Source: Nitrobacter vulgaris
Lineage (GTDB): Bacteria > Pseudomonadota > Alphaproteobacteria > Rhizobiales > Xanthobacteraceae
DNA: 64,000 nt
Assembly (NCBI RefSeq): GCF_031453995.1
Contig: NZ_JAVDPZ010000005.1
Span: 1 to 64,000, forward strand
Direction: 5' to 3'
Shown here: positions 46,834-54,639 of the stretch, in pieces
Layout: each line of letters opens with the position of its first letter
Position numbering within the stretch: the stretch's first letter is position 1
The notes under the pieces: model-generated
The model's database searches: none
What the model saw: only the letters and a program-made list of their open reading frames with translations
What the model was told of the DNA's origin: nothing
Translations under genes and position numbers: made by a program

Positions 46834-48021
46834 ATGAACGCTGCCAACGCCTCTCGCAAGCACCGTCTTTGGCCCGTCTTCGTCATGCCCGTGCTGGTGG
46901 TCATCGCCGCCGCGGCTTGGAGTGGGTTCTGGTTTTATGCCGCCTCCCAGGTCGATCAGACGGTCGATGCCTGGCGTGCGCGCGAGGCCGCGTCCGGGCG
47001 CAGCTATGATTGCGCCAAGCGGACTGTCGCCGGATTCCCCTTCCGTCTTGAGGTTCACTGCAAGGACGCGACCGTCGAGCTAAAGTCGCAAACGGCCGAT
47101 CAGGCGGCGATAGCGCCACTGACTGCGCGCCTCGGGGATATCCTGGTGGTCGCGCAGATCTATACTCCGAAACTGCTGATCGCAGAGTTCAAAGCCCCGG
47201 CAACGCTATCCCAACATGGACAGCCGGTGATGGTCGTCAACTGGAGCATCGCGCGCAGCAGCATTGTCGGATTGCCAGGTACTCCGCAGAGCGCGGATAT
47301 CGTTTTCCAAGATCCAGTGATCGACCGTGTCGCAGCCTCGGTACAGACCCCGCTTGTGCGCGCCAAGCAAGTCGAGCTTCACGGCCGCATCGCGGAGAAC
47401 TCCAGACCAGATCATCCGGCGATCGAGACCGTCCTTGAATTGACCGGGGCGACCATTCAGGACGTTCATCCGGTGCTGACTGCGCCATTCGATGCTGATA
47501 TCCGTGCGATCGTACACGGGCTGAAGGATTTAACGCCGAAACCCTGGCCGGTGCGGTTTCGCGAATTGCAGGCGGCGGACGGCCGCATCGAGATCAAGCA
47601 GTCGCGTATCCAGCAAGGCGATCTGATCGCGATAGCCGCAGGCTCGCTAGGGCTTACCGCCGATGGGCACCTCGACGGCGAGTTACACATGACAGCAACC
47701 GGTTTCGAGAAGGTGATTCCGGCGCTCGGAATCGAGAAAATGCTGGAGCAGGGCGTGCCGCAGGATACTCTCGATAAGGTCGCGCCTGGCGTGAAGACAA
47801 AGGATATCGACAATCTGTTCGGTGCGCTGGACCGGGCGATTCCGGGGTTGGGCAAGGCCGTGCGCGAGAACGCCAATGTCGGTGTCGTGGCGGGCCTCGC
47901 TACGATCGGTCAGGAGGCAACGCTGGAAGGCAAAAAGGCGCGCTCTTTCCCGTTGCGGTTCGTTAACGGCGCAGTCTTCATCGGGCCGCTGAAGGTCGCT
48001 CAGACGCCGCCGCTGTTCTGA
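46834..48021 (+). CDS. DUF2125 family protein
   Basis: 395 residues. An N-terminal membrane anchor at about 13-36 (FVMPVLVVIAAAAWSGFWFY) precedes a periplasmic beta-rich region; YDCAKRTVAGFPFRLEVHC near residue 59 is the family signature with two cysteines that may pair. The rest (VPQDTLDKVAPGVKTKDIDNL, FPLRFVNGAVFIGPLKV) also fits DUF2125, restricted to alphaproteobacteria and of unknown role, perhaps envelope. Start at 46834. Single gene, convergent with tyrA. Confidence 0.9.
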   Translation: MNAANASRKHRLWPVFVMPVLVVIAAAAWSGFWFYAASQVDQTVDAWRAREAASGRSYDCAKRTVAGFPFRLEVHCKDATVELKSQTADQAAIAPLTARLGDILVVAQIYTPKLLIAEFKAPATLSQHGQPVMVVNWSIARSSIVGLPGTPQSADIVFQDPVIDRVAASVQTPLVRAKQVELHGRIAENSRPDHPAIETVLELTGATIQDVHPVLTAPFDADIRAIVHGLKDLTPKPWPVRFRELQAADGRIEIKQSRIQQGDLIAIAAGSLGLTADGHLDGELHMTATGFEKVIPALGIEKMLEQGVPQDTLDKVAPGVKTKDIDNLFGALDRAIPGLGKAVRENANVGVVAGLATIGQEATLEGKKARSFPLRFVNGAVFIGPLKVAQTPPLF

Positions 48022-48046
48022 TCCAGTGCTGATATCTGCTTCGGCG

Positions 48047-48122
48047 GTCATGCGCGTGCTTGACCCGCGCACCCATCATTTCTCGTAAAAGGATGGATTG
48101 CCGGATCGAGTCCGGCAATGCC
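48047..48122. repeat. Double-hairpin dispersed repeat
   Basis: Two hairpins: GCGCG/CGCGC at 48052-48070, and ATTGCCGGA/TCCGGCAAT at 48097-48119 with a 5-base loop, linked by acccatcatttc. From memory the arrangement matches a common intergenic repeat of Bradyrhizobium-like genomes. It fills the convergent gap and ends 1 bp before the tyrA stop codon. Confidence 0.65.
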
Positions 48123-48123
48123 C

Positions 48124-49059
48124 CTATGGCTTCTTTGCACCCGTCTGCAGCCGCCCGAAATCGGGAGCCGCGGAATCCTGGCCGATCTCGACGATGCCGC
48201 GGCGGATCGCGCGGGTGCGGGTGAAGTGCTCAAAAAGCGCTTCGCCATCGCCACGGCGCATGGCGCGCGTCAGCTTGGAGAGATCTTCGTTGAAGGTGCC
48301 GAGCATTTCCAGCACCGCATCCTTGTTGGCCAGAAATACGTCGCGCCACATGGTGGGGTCGGAGGCGGCGATGCGCGTGAAGTCGCGAAAGCCGCCGGCG
48401 GAAAATTTCATCACTTCGGAGGATGTGACCTCGCCGAGTTCGTCCGCGGTGCCAACAATGGTGTAAGCGATCAGGTGCGGCAGATGGCTGGTGATCGCCA
48501 GCACCAAATCATGATGCTGAGGGGTCATGATCTCGACCCTGGCGCCGATCGCGGTCCAGAACGCGCGCAACTTGTCGACGGCGGCGATATCCGTTTTGTC
48601 CGGCGGCGTCAGTATGCACCAGCGATTGATAAACAGTTCGGCGAAGCCGGAATCCGGACCCGAGTGCTCAGTGCCGGCCACCGGATGTGCTGGCACGAAA
48701 TGCACGCTGGTGGGCAGATATGGGGTCATCTCGCGGACGACGGCGCCTTTCACCGATCCCACGTCGGAGACAATGGCGTCCGGCCGGAGGTGAGATGCGA
48801 TCTCTTGCGCCACCGCGCCGCACGCCCCGACCGGAATACAGAGGATCACGAGGTCGGCGTCGCTTGCGGCTTCGGCGTTGGTGTCCACCACGCGATCGAC
48901 AATGCCGAGCTCCGTCACCCGCGCACGCGTCTTCGCGGAGCGTGCGGTGACGACGATTTCGCCGGCGAGGCCTTGCGCGCGCGCGGCGCGCGCGATCGAG
49001 CCGCCAATCAGGCCGAATCCGATCAGCGCGATCCGCCGGAATAAGGGTGGTGCGGTCAT
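48124..49059 (-). CDS. tyrA: Prephenate/arogenate dehydrogenase
   Basis: NAD(P)-dependent oxidative decarboxylation of prephenate (or arogenate) in tyrosine synthesis. 311 residues. Dinucleotide motif IGFGLIGGS at 13-21, then ILCIPVGACG, SDVGSVKG, the substrate block HPVAGTEHSGP and SHLPHLIAYTIV with the catalytic His. No chorismate mutase or ACT domain. Overlaps hisC by 4 bp (ATGA), making a coupled unit chorismate mutase-hisC-tyrA. Confidence 0.93.
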   Translation of the reverse strand: MTAPPLFRRIALIGFGLIGGSIARAARAQGLAGEIVVTARSAKTRARVTELGIVDRVVDTNAEAASDADLVILCIPVGACGAVAQEIASHLRPDAIVSDVGSVKGAVVREMTPYLPTSVHFVPAHPVAGTEHSGPDSGFAELFINRWCILTPPDKTDIAAVDKLRAFWTAIGARVEIMTPQHHDLVLAITSHLPHLIAYTIVGTADELGEVTSSEVMKFSAGGFRDFTRIAASDPTMWRDVFLANKDAVLEMLGTFNEDLSKLTRAMRRGDGEALFEHFTRTRAIRRGIVEIGQDSAAPDFGRLQTGAKKP

Positions 49060-50156
49060 GCCTGCGCCATGAAGTCGCGCAAGCCGTCCGCCACCAGCCG
49101 GTTGGCTTCCTCGGTGCCGATGGTCATGCGCAAGGCATTCGGCAGGCCGTAATTGTCGAGCGCACGAAGCACGAGGCCGCGTTTGGTCAGAAACACGTCG
49201 GCCTCAGACGCCGTCTTGCCCTTGGTGTCCGGGAAGTGGATCAGGATGAAGTTCGTCACGCTGGGCGTGACCTTGAGGCCGAGCTTTGTCACTTCGTCCG
49301 TTAGCCAGTTGCGCCACTCTTCCGTGTGAACCTTCGACATCTGAACGTGCGCGGTGTCCTCGATCGCGGCCACGGCCGCAAGCATTGCCGGCGTCGAGAC
49401 ATTGAAGGGGCCGCGGATCCGGTTCACGGCATCGACGATATGCGCCGGGCCGAACATCCAGCCGATCCGCAGCGAGGCCAAGCCGTGGATCTTGGAGAAG
49501 GTGTGGGTCAGCACGGTATTTTCCGTCGTCGCCACCAGCTCGATGCCGAATTCGTAGTCGTTGCGCGACACATAATCCGAATAGGCACCGTCGAGCACCA
49601 GTAGCACGTGCGATGGCAGGCCCGCGCGCAACCGCCTGATCTCGTCGAACGGCAGGTAGGTGCCGGTCGGATTGTTTGGATTAGCGAGCCAGACCATCTT
49701 GGTCTTCGGCGTGACCCGCTTGAGGATCGCGTCGATGTCTGCGGTGTACTCGGTCTCGGGTGCGACGACGTTTGTCGCGCCGTTTGCCAAGGTCGCAATC
49801 GGGTACACCAGAAAGCCGTGCGTGGTCGAAATCGCTTCGTCGCCGTGGCCGAGAAAGGTATGCGCCAGCAGGTTGAGAATCTCGTCCGATCCCGCGCCAC
49901 AGATAATGCGGTCCGGGTCCAGCCCGTAGGCGCGCCCGATGGCTGCGCGCAACACGCGCGAGGTGCCTTCCGGATAGCCTTCGAGGTGAGCCACGGCATC
50001 GCGATAAGCGTCCATCGCCTTTGGCGAAGGGCCGAACGGCGTTTCATTGGCCGACAGCTTGAACACTTTGCGGCCCGCCTCCGGTACCGGACTCTTGCCG
50101 GGCGTGTAGGGCGCAATATCGAGAATGCCGGGGTTAGGCACCGGTCGGGACATCAT
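49056..50156 (-). CDS. hisC: Histidinol-phosphate/aromatic aminotransferase
   Basis: Class I/II PLP aminotransferase, 366 residues. Conserved parts: KLSANETPFGPSPKAM, YPEGTSRVLR, the cofactor site GAGSDEI, WLANPNNPTGTYLP, LDGAYSDYV and the PLP lysine K222 in THTFSKIHGLASLRIGW. Enzymes of this type serve histidine synthesis, but in this operon with tyrA and chorismate mutase it probably also or mainly makes tyrosine and phenylalanine from their keto acids, as reported for other bacteria. Start at 50156 or one codon later. Confidence 0.9.
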   Translation of the reverse strand: MMSRPVPNPGILDIAPYTPGKSPVPEAGRKVFKLSANETPFGPSPKAMDAYRDAVAHLEGYPEGTSRVLRAAIGRAYGLDPDRIICGAGSDEILNLLAHTFLGHGDEAISTTHGFLVYPIATLANGATNVVAPETEYTADIDAILKRVTPKTKMVWLANPNNPTGTYLPFDEIRRLRAGLPSHVLLVLDGAYSDYVSRNDYEFGIELVATTENTVLTHTFSKIHGLASLRIGWMFGPAHIVDAVNRIRGPFNVSTPAMLAAVAAIEDTAHVQMSKVHTEEWRNWLTDEVTKLGLKVTPSVTNFILIHFPDTKGKTASEADVFLTKRGLVLRALDNYGLPNALRMTIGTEEANRLVADGLRDFMAQA

Positions 50157-50166
50157 TTGCTCCGGA

Positions 50167-50271
50167 CTAGAGCCTTTCGCTTCTGATGGAATCAGAAGCG
50201 GGCTCTAAGATTTTGATTTGACGCGTTTTCTTCACGCGAACTGGTATCCGCTTCGCTGGAAAACGCTGTAG
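50167..50271 (-). repeat. Copy of the palindromic repeat family, reverse orientation
   Basis: Read on the minus strand it runs from acagcgttttccagcgaagcg through ttcgcgtgaagaaaacgcg to a hairpin agagcccgcttctgatt/aatcagaagcg-like stem and ctag. It lies between the chorismate mutase stop (50279) and the hisC start within the operon, so it is transcribed. Confidence 0.75.
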
Positions 50272-50278
50272 CGGGACG

Positions 50279-51130
50279 TTACGGACGAGCCGCCCTGCTG
50301 GAAGGCATCGTATAGCGCGTTGCGTGACTGCCGACGAGGGCCATTGAACGGACCGACGCGCCGGCTTCGATCAGCGCCAATTTGATGGTGTCGAGGCTGG
50401 TGCCGCCCGTGATGGACACCAGCAGCGCGGCGCCGTCGAAGGCGCCATCGGGCACTGCAACGATCTCGGCGAGCGGCGACAGTGTGCGGGCGGTATTGGC
50501 ATTCCAGCCGGAGACGCGCACGCTCCAGGTCTCCACCTCCGTGACCCGCGCATCGTCGGCGACTCGTGAGATCACGAACACCGGCAGCGCGGCCGGGTGA
50601 TCGGCGCGCTCGATGAAGGGCAGGCGAGCGATGATCTTTGGCGCGCCGTCGGTTTCCAGTGCAAGCCACCATGGCGCGCGGCTCGAGGTCGCCGAGACGA
50701 GTGCGAGGTCGCCTTTCGCATTCGCCACGGCTTCCACAGCGGCTTGCGCATTGAAGTGCGGCACGAAGGGGATGGTGAAGCCAAAATGGAAGCGCGCGGA
50801 ATCCCGCATCGCGGATTCGCCGAGCGAGAGATCGGCGTGCAGCGAGAAGGGCGCCTGAACGTAGGTGAAGGTTGCGATGATGACGCGCCAGATGCTTTCG
50901 ACGGTGTCGAGCGGCAGGATGCCGCGATGGCGCTGCGCCAGACGCCGCATCATGTCAGCCTCGCGCGCCGGCCGGAATGCCGAGCCGACCTCCTGGGTCT
51001 GCTTCACCGATATCAGGCGGTCAATGATGTCGCCGCGCTGCATCAGCAGGTTGTGAACCTGCTCGTCGATGGCGTCGATCTCTTTGCGTAAGTCTTGCAG
51101 AGATGGAGGCGCGGGGGAGATTTTCGTCAT
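50279..51130 (-). CDS. Chorismate mutase with C-terminal dehydratase-like extension
   Basis: 283 residues. Residues 10-95 form an AroQ-type chorismate mutase: LQDLRKEIDAIDEQVHNLLMQ, DRLISVKQTQEV, RPAREADMMRRL and IWRVIIATF, with the Arg, Lys and Glu of the active site. The rest (about 105-270) recalls a degenerate prephenate dehydratase: RFHFGFTIPFVPHFNAQAAVEAV then GDLALVSATSS, and an ACT-like end (ALLVSITGGTSLDTIKLAL). The TRD-type catalytic motif of dehydratases is not seen. First gene of the aromatic operon; converts chorismate to prephenate for the enzymes below. Confidence 0.85.
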   Translation of the reverse strand: MTKISPAPPSLQDLRKEIDAIDEQVHNLLMQRGDIIDRLISVKQTQEVGSAFRPAREADMMRRLAQRHRGILPLDTVESIWRVIIATFTYVQAPFSLHADLSLGESAMRDSARFHFGFTIPFVPHFNAQAAVEAVANAKGDLALVSATSSRAPWWLALETDGAPKIIARLPFIERADHPAALPVFVISRVADDARVTEVETWSVRVSGWNANTARTLSPLAEIVAVPDGAFDGAALLVSITGGTSLDTIKLALIEAGASVRSMALVGSHATRYTMPSSRAARP

Positions 51131-51232
51131 GGATGCAACCTGTCGGCCGCGGGAAGGAGCGTCGGCCGCGGTCCGGTTCTAACATTCGCATCCCGTTTCA
51201 GCGAGCCTTCTTGCGAATGTTGGAAGCGACCA

Positions 51233-51333
51233 TAGAGCCACGCTTCTTACAGAGTCAGAAACGTGGCTCTACGGTTTGATGTGATGCGTTTTCTTTACGC
51301 GAACCGGTATTCACTTCGCTCGAAAATGCTCTG
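51233..51333 (-). repeat. Copy of the palindromic repeat family, reverse orientation
   Basis: On the minus strand: agagcattttcgagcgaag, ttcgcgtaaagaaaacgc, then the hairpin tagagccacg and cgtggctcta flanking ttct/agaa. The arms again differ in sequence from other copies while still pairing (agagccacg here, agagcccgc at 50167). Confidence 0.75.
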
Positions 51334-51381
51334 GCCCCGGTCGTGATCGTGGGCCGGCAGCAAGCAGCCGATCTGCTTGTC

Positions 51382-51410
51382 TTGACGAAAAGCATGCAGC
51401 GGACTATTTT
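51382..51410 (+). promoter_or_regulatory. metX promoter
   Basis: TTGACG at 51382-51387 and TATTTT at 51405-51410 with a 17-bp spacer, ending eight bases before the SAM-II aptamer, so transcription would begin right at the riboswitch. Confidence 0.7.
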
Positions 51411-51418
51411 TCGTCCGT

Positions 51419-51480
51419 TCCGTGGTCATTTGAGCCGGCCGGCTTGCAGCCACGTTAAACAACTCGCTAAACAGGCCGGG
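51419..51480 (+). promoter_or_regulatory. SAM-II riboswitch
   Basis: Matches the SAM-II (metA motif) aptamer, which binds S-adenosylmethionine and lowers expression of methionine genes in alphaproteobacteria. Stem P1 pairs cgtgg (51421-51425) with ccacg (51450-51454). Conserved segments catttg, cttgcagccacgttaaac and cgctaaa are present. The pseudoknot pairs ccggcc (51435-51440) with ggccgg (51474-51479). It precedes metX, the classic target. Confidence 0.93.
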
Positions 51481-51497
51481 GACAGCGAAATCCTGAT

Positions 51498-51530
51498 CCC
51501 GGCCGAACCCAAGTTCGGGCCGGGTTTTTT
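51498..51530 (+). terminator. Intrinsic terminator downstream of the SAM-II aptamer
   Basis: Eleven base pairs (cccggccgaac with gttc-g-ggccggg, one bulged G) around a 4-base loop, followed by six T. The left arm cccggcc (51498-51504) can pair perfectly instead with ggccggg at 51474-51480, which is also the 3' strand of the aptamer pseudoknot, so SAM binding would free the terminator. It lies 50 bp upstream of metX. Confidence 0.85.
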
Positions 51531-51580
51531 ATGGCCTGCGGTCCGGTGGTTTCCCGAAGCCCCGGCGGGGGCAGTGCAGG

Positions 51581-52780
51581 ATGGCAAACGTGCAATCGAT
51601 ACCGGGGCCGGCTCAAGCCGAGTATCGAGCCCAGGAAGCAGATCATCCCACGTCGCAGGTCGAGATCTTCGGAAGCGACCAACCGCTTCCGCTCGATTGC
51701 GGCATCGATCTCGCGCCGTTCCAGATTGCCTATCAGACCTATGGTAAACTCAATACTGCAAAATCCAATGCCATCCTGGTTTGCCATGCCCTCACCGGGG
51801 ACCAGCATGTGGCTAACCTTCATCCGCTCACCGGAAAACCAGGCTGGTGGGTGACCCTGGTGGGACCCGGCAAACCGCTCGACACCGAGAAGTATTTCAT
51901 TATCTGCTCCAACGTGATCGGGGGTTGTATGGGCTCGACGGGTCCCGCCTCGATTAATCCCGCGACCGGCAAGGTGTGGGGCCTGGACTTCCCGGTCATC
52001 ACCATCCCTGACATGGTGCGCGCGCAGGCCATGCTGATCGACCGCCTCGAAATCGACACGCTGTTTTCGGTGGTCGGTGGCTCCATGGGCGGCATGCAGG
52101 TGCTGCAGTGGTGTGCGGCCTATCCGAAGCGCGTGTTCTCAGCGCTGCCGATCGCCTGCAGCACGCGTCACTCCGCGCAGAACATTGCGTTTCACGAATT
52201 GGGACGGCAAGCGGTAATGGCTGATCCCGACTGGCGCGACGGCCGCTATGTCGAGCAGGGCACCCATCCCCACCGGGGCCTGGGCGTGGCGCGGATGGCC
52301 GCACACATTACTTATCTGTCGGACGCGGCGCTGCATCGCAAGTTCGGACGGCGGATGCAAGATCGCGAGCTGCCGACATTTTCGTTCGACGCGGATTTCC
52401 AGGTCGAAAGCTATCTGCGTCACCAGGGATCGTCATTCGTTGAGCGCTTTGATGCCAACAGCTATCTCTATCTCACGCGAGCGATGGACTATTTCGATGT
52501 GGCGGCCGATCATGACGGCGTGTTGGCCGCCGCGTTTCGCGATACCCACACCCGGTTCTGCGTGGTCTCGTTCACCAGCGACTGGTTGTTTCCGACCTCC
52601 GAATCGCGGGCGACCGTGCATGCCCTCAATGCCGGCGGTGCGCGGGTCTCGTTCGCGGAGATCGAGACCGATCGCGGCCATGATGCCTTCCTGCTCGACG
52701 TTCCCGAGTTCTTCGATATCGCGCGTGCGTTCCTGGAATCTGCGGGAAAGACCCGCGGCGTGGCCGATGCAGGGCAATGA
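51581..52780 (+). CDS. metX: Homoserine O-acyltransferase MetX
   Basis: Acylates homoserine at the entry to methionine synthesis, using acetyl-CoA or, in some relatives, succinyl-CoA. 399 residues, alpha/beta-hydrolase fold. Nucleophile S168 in GGSMGGMQ, ALTGDQHVA oxyanion region, SDWLFPT with the Asp, and RGHDAFLLD with the His. The block GCMGSTGPASINP is standard. The start at 51581 follows a GGGGG stretch. Expression is set by the SAM-II riboswitch upstream. MetW follows after 1 bp. Confidence 0.94.
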   Translation: MANVQSIPGPAQAEYRAQEADHPTSQVEIFGSDQPLPLDCGIDLAPFQIAYQTYGKLNTAKSNAILVCHALTGDQHVANLHPLTGKPGWWVTLVGPGKPLDTEKYFIICSNVIGGCMGSTGPASINPATGKVWGLDFPVITIPDMVRAQAMLIDRLEIDTLFSVVGGSMGGMQVLQWCAAYPKRVFSALPIACSTRHSAQNIAFHELGRQAVMADPDWRDGRYVEQGTHPHRGLGVARMAAHITYLSDAALHRKFGRRMQDRELPTFSFDADFQVESYLRHQGSSFVERFDANSYLYLTRAMDYFDVAADHDGVLAAAFRDTHTRFCVVSFTSDWLFPTSESRATVHALNAGGARVSFAEIETDRGHDAFLLDVPEFFDIARAFLESAGKTRGVADAGQ

Positions 52781-52781
52781 G

Positions 52782-53471
52782 ATGAGTGTGGAGCAGCCGG
52801 CCCTGCCGTTAGATGAGGTCGCTCCGCGGGCGGGCGACCGTTATCGCAGTGATCATCTCCTGTTGGCGGAGATGATCAAGCCAGGTTCAAAGGTTCTGGA
52901 CGTCGGTTGTGGCGACGGCGATCTTTTGCAACTGCTCGAGACGCGGGGCATCGATGGCCGCGGCATCGAGCTGTCGCGGGAGGGCGTCAATCGTTGCGTG
53001 GCCAAGGGTCTTGCAGTGGTGCAGGGTGACGCCGATACCGACCTTATCAACTATCCCGACGATGCCTTCGACTACGTCATCCTGTCGCAGACCTTGCAGG
53101 CCACACGGCAGCCGAAAACAGTGCTGGAAAATCTGCTACGGATCGGCCGGCATGGCGTCGTTTCGTTTCCGAATTTCGGCTACTGGAAGATGCGTGTTCA
53201 GCTTCTGATCGGCGGCCACATGCCGCGCACGGACAACCTGCCGGCCACATGGTACGACACCCCGAATATCCATTTCTGTACCATCAAGGATTTCGTCCAG
53301 CTCTGCGACGAGATCAATGTCAAGATCGAGCGTGCGGTCGCGCTCAATCTTTACGGCCGGCCGCTGCGGTTCAACGCGCCCTGGTGGTTTTGGAATATGT
53401 TCGGGGAGCAGGGAGTGTTTCTGCTAAGCCGGGCGGAGAAGATCGCTCAGGCTTCAACAAAGGACGAGTAA
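52782..53471 (+). CDS. metW: Methionine biosynthesis protein MetW
   Basis: Methyltransferase-like partner of MetX, needed for full homoserine acyltransferase activity in several proteobacteria. 229 residues. SAM-binding fold with VLDVGCGDGDLL at 38-49, then DYVILSQTLQATRQPKTVLENLLRIG and SFPNFGYWKMRVQLL, the family hallmark. Opening ATGAGTGTG lies 1 bp after the metX stop, so the two share one transcript and riboswitch control. Confidence 0.94.
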   Translation: MSVEQPALPLDEVAPRAGDRYRSDHLLLAEMIKPGSKVLDVGCGDGDLLQLLETRGIDGRGIELSREGVNRCVAKGLAVVQGDADTDLINYPDDAFDYVILSQTLQATRQPKTVLENLLRIGRHGVVSFPNFGYWKMRVQLLIGGHMPRTDNLPATWYDTPNIHFCTIKDFVQLCDEINVKIERAVALNLYGRPLRFNAPWWFWNMFGEQGVFLLSRAEKIAQASTKDE

Positions 53472-53859
53472 AGGTACTTTTCGTCCACTCCGCTCAAAAT
53501 TTGGGTCGATCGCGTTCGTGATGATGGATCGATCGAGCTCCTGAATGGATCGAGTTCCACGCGCTCCAGGGCTCGAGGAACCGGTTTGCGGCGCAACGTG
53601 GCCAGTACCCGGCGTCTTAATAAATGGGCTTGGTAACTTACGCCTATCGCAAAATACCTTTTTAAAACATCAATTTGGAAAAACACCGCACTCTACGAAA
53701 GGCGTATTGCACCGCAGATATGCGCTACGCGCAATGCAGGTATGACTTCAAAAAGCCTGCCCCCCGTGATTTTAAGGCCCGCGTTTTCTCGGCACGACAT
53801 AAGAGCGGAGTTCACCGTGACGCGTGTGGGGAAGTGGGAGGTGTCACAGGGGAGCAAGT
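53472..53859. other. Intergenic region of 388 bp
   Basis: Between metW and the His-rich secreted protein. An AT-rich stretch at about 53615-53690 contrasts with the GC-rich surroundings and probably holds the promoter of the next gene, though I cannot fix a -35/-10 pair. The segment gatcgatcgag near 53528 is locally palindromic. No gene recognised. Confidence 0.4.
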
Positions 53860-54474
53860 ATGTTCCAGTTAGTTGCGTTGCGCTGGTTGCCGCGTATTTT
53901 GGCACTGGCGGTGTGTTTCTTGGCCGTGGTCGCTTTTGCGATACCGGCCTCGGCTAGACCTTACTATCGTGCGGGACATTACGCGCACGTTCACTATAAA
54001 CACCATCATCACGTTCACCGGCATTATCGTCATCACAGATACCGCTACACGCGGCGATTTCATGCGCGTGAGTGGAGGGACGCCAACGCCGCCTTGACTC
54101 CGGGGACGGGATTTTCAGGCGGAGGCTTGGTCTCGAATGTTGTTGCGGAAGCCCGGCGCTACATCGGAGGTAACCCCACCGGTCGTAGCCGGCTCTGGTG
54201 CGCGCGGTTCATGAACATGGTTCTGAAGCGCGCTGGACACCAGGGGACGGGCTCCGACATGGCGCGTTCATTCGCGCATTACGGGCGGCGAGTTTCCGGC
54301 CCACAGGTCGGCGCCATCGCCGTCATGGGCCGACGCGGCGGCGGCCATGTCGGCGTCGTCAGCGGTATCGATCGGCGTGGTAATCCGATCATCGTCTCGG
54401 GCAATCACGGCCATCGCGTCGCGGAGTCGGTCTATCCCCGCGGCCGCATCTACGCCTACGTCGTACCGAACTGA
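53860..54474 (+). CDS. Secreted His-rich peptidase-like protein (TIGR02594/NlpC-P60-like)
   Basis: 204 residues. Signal peptide about 1-32 (ILALAVCFLAVVAFAIPASA). A stretch at 40-68 is extremely rich in His, Tyr and Arg. The C-terminal domain (about 90-204) fits a papain-like NlpC/P60 or CHAP fold: C114 in RLWCARFMNMVLKRAG and H163 in GGHVGVVSGID, then IIVSGNHG. It would act in the periplasm or outside, perhaps on peptidoglycan; the His-rich region may bind metal or polymer. The start follows GGGGAGC. Confidence 0.82.
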   Translation: MFQLVALRWLPRILALAVCFLAVVAFAIPASARPYYRAGHYAHVHYKHHHHVHRHYRHHRYRYTRRFHAREWRDANAALTPGTGFSGGGLVSNVVAEARRYIGGNPTGRSRLWCARFMNMVLKRAGHQGTGSDMARSFAHYGRRVSGPQVGAIAVMGRRGGGHVGVVSGIDRRGNPIIVSGNHGHRVAESVYPRGRIYAYVVPN

Positions 54475-54493
54475 GGCATATGATGCCGTTTCG

Positions 54494-54515
54494 CCCTCTC
54501 CTGCAAAGGAGAGGG
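54494..54515. terminator. Hairpin between convergent genes
   Basis: CCCTCTCC and GGAGAGGG (8-bp perfect arms) around tgcaaa, 20 bp past the stop of the secreted protein; only three T follow. Possibly a bidirectional terminator. Confidence 0.45.
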
Positions 54516-54639
54516 TTTCGCAGTGAGCGAGGACCGGCGGGGGCACGTTTCGACGGGCTCCCGCGCTCCGCACGGACGTCGTCCCTGCGGCCTCTCCTGC
54601 GGCGGAGCAGGAGTGGAAGGAAGAACCGCGGTCTCTCGT

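Larger units (their letters stand above)
51131..51580. other. Regulatory region between chorismate mutase and metX, 450 bp
   Basis: Contains, left to right: an inverted repeat aacattcgca/tgcgaatgtt at 51181-51221 (10-bp arms), a dispersed repeat (51233-51333), the metX promoter (51382-51410), a SAM-II riboswitch (51419-51480) and an intrinsic terminator (51498-51530), each listed separately where strong. The promoter of the aromatic operon must lie left of or within the repeat; I cannot place it. Confidence 0.6.
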
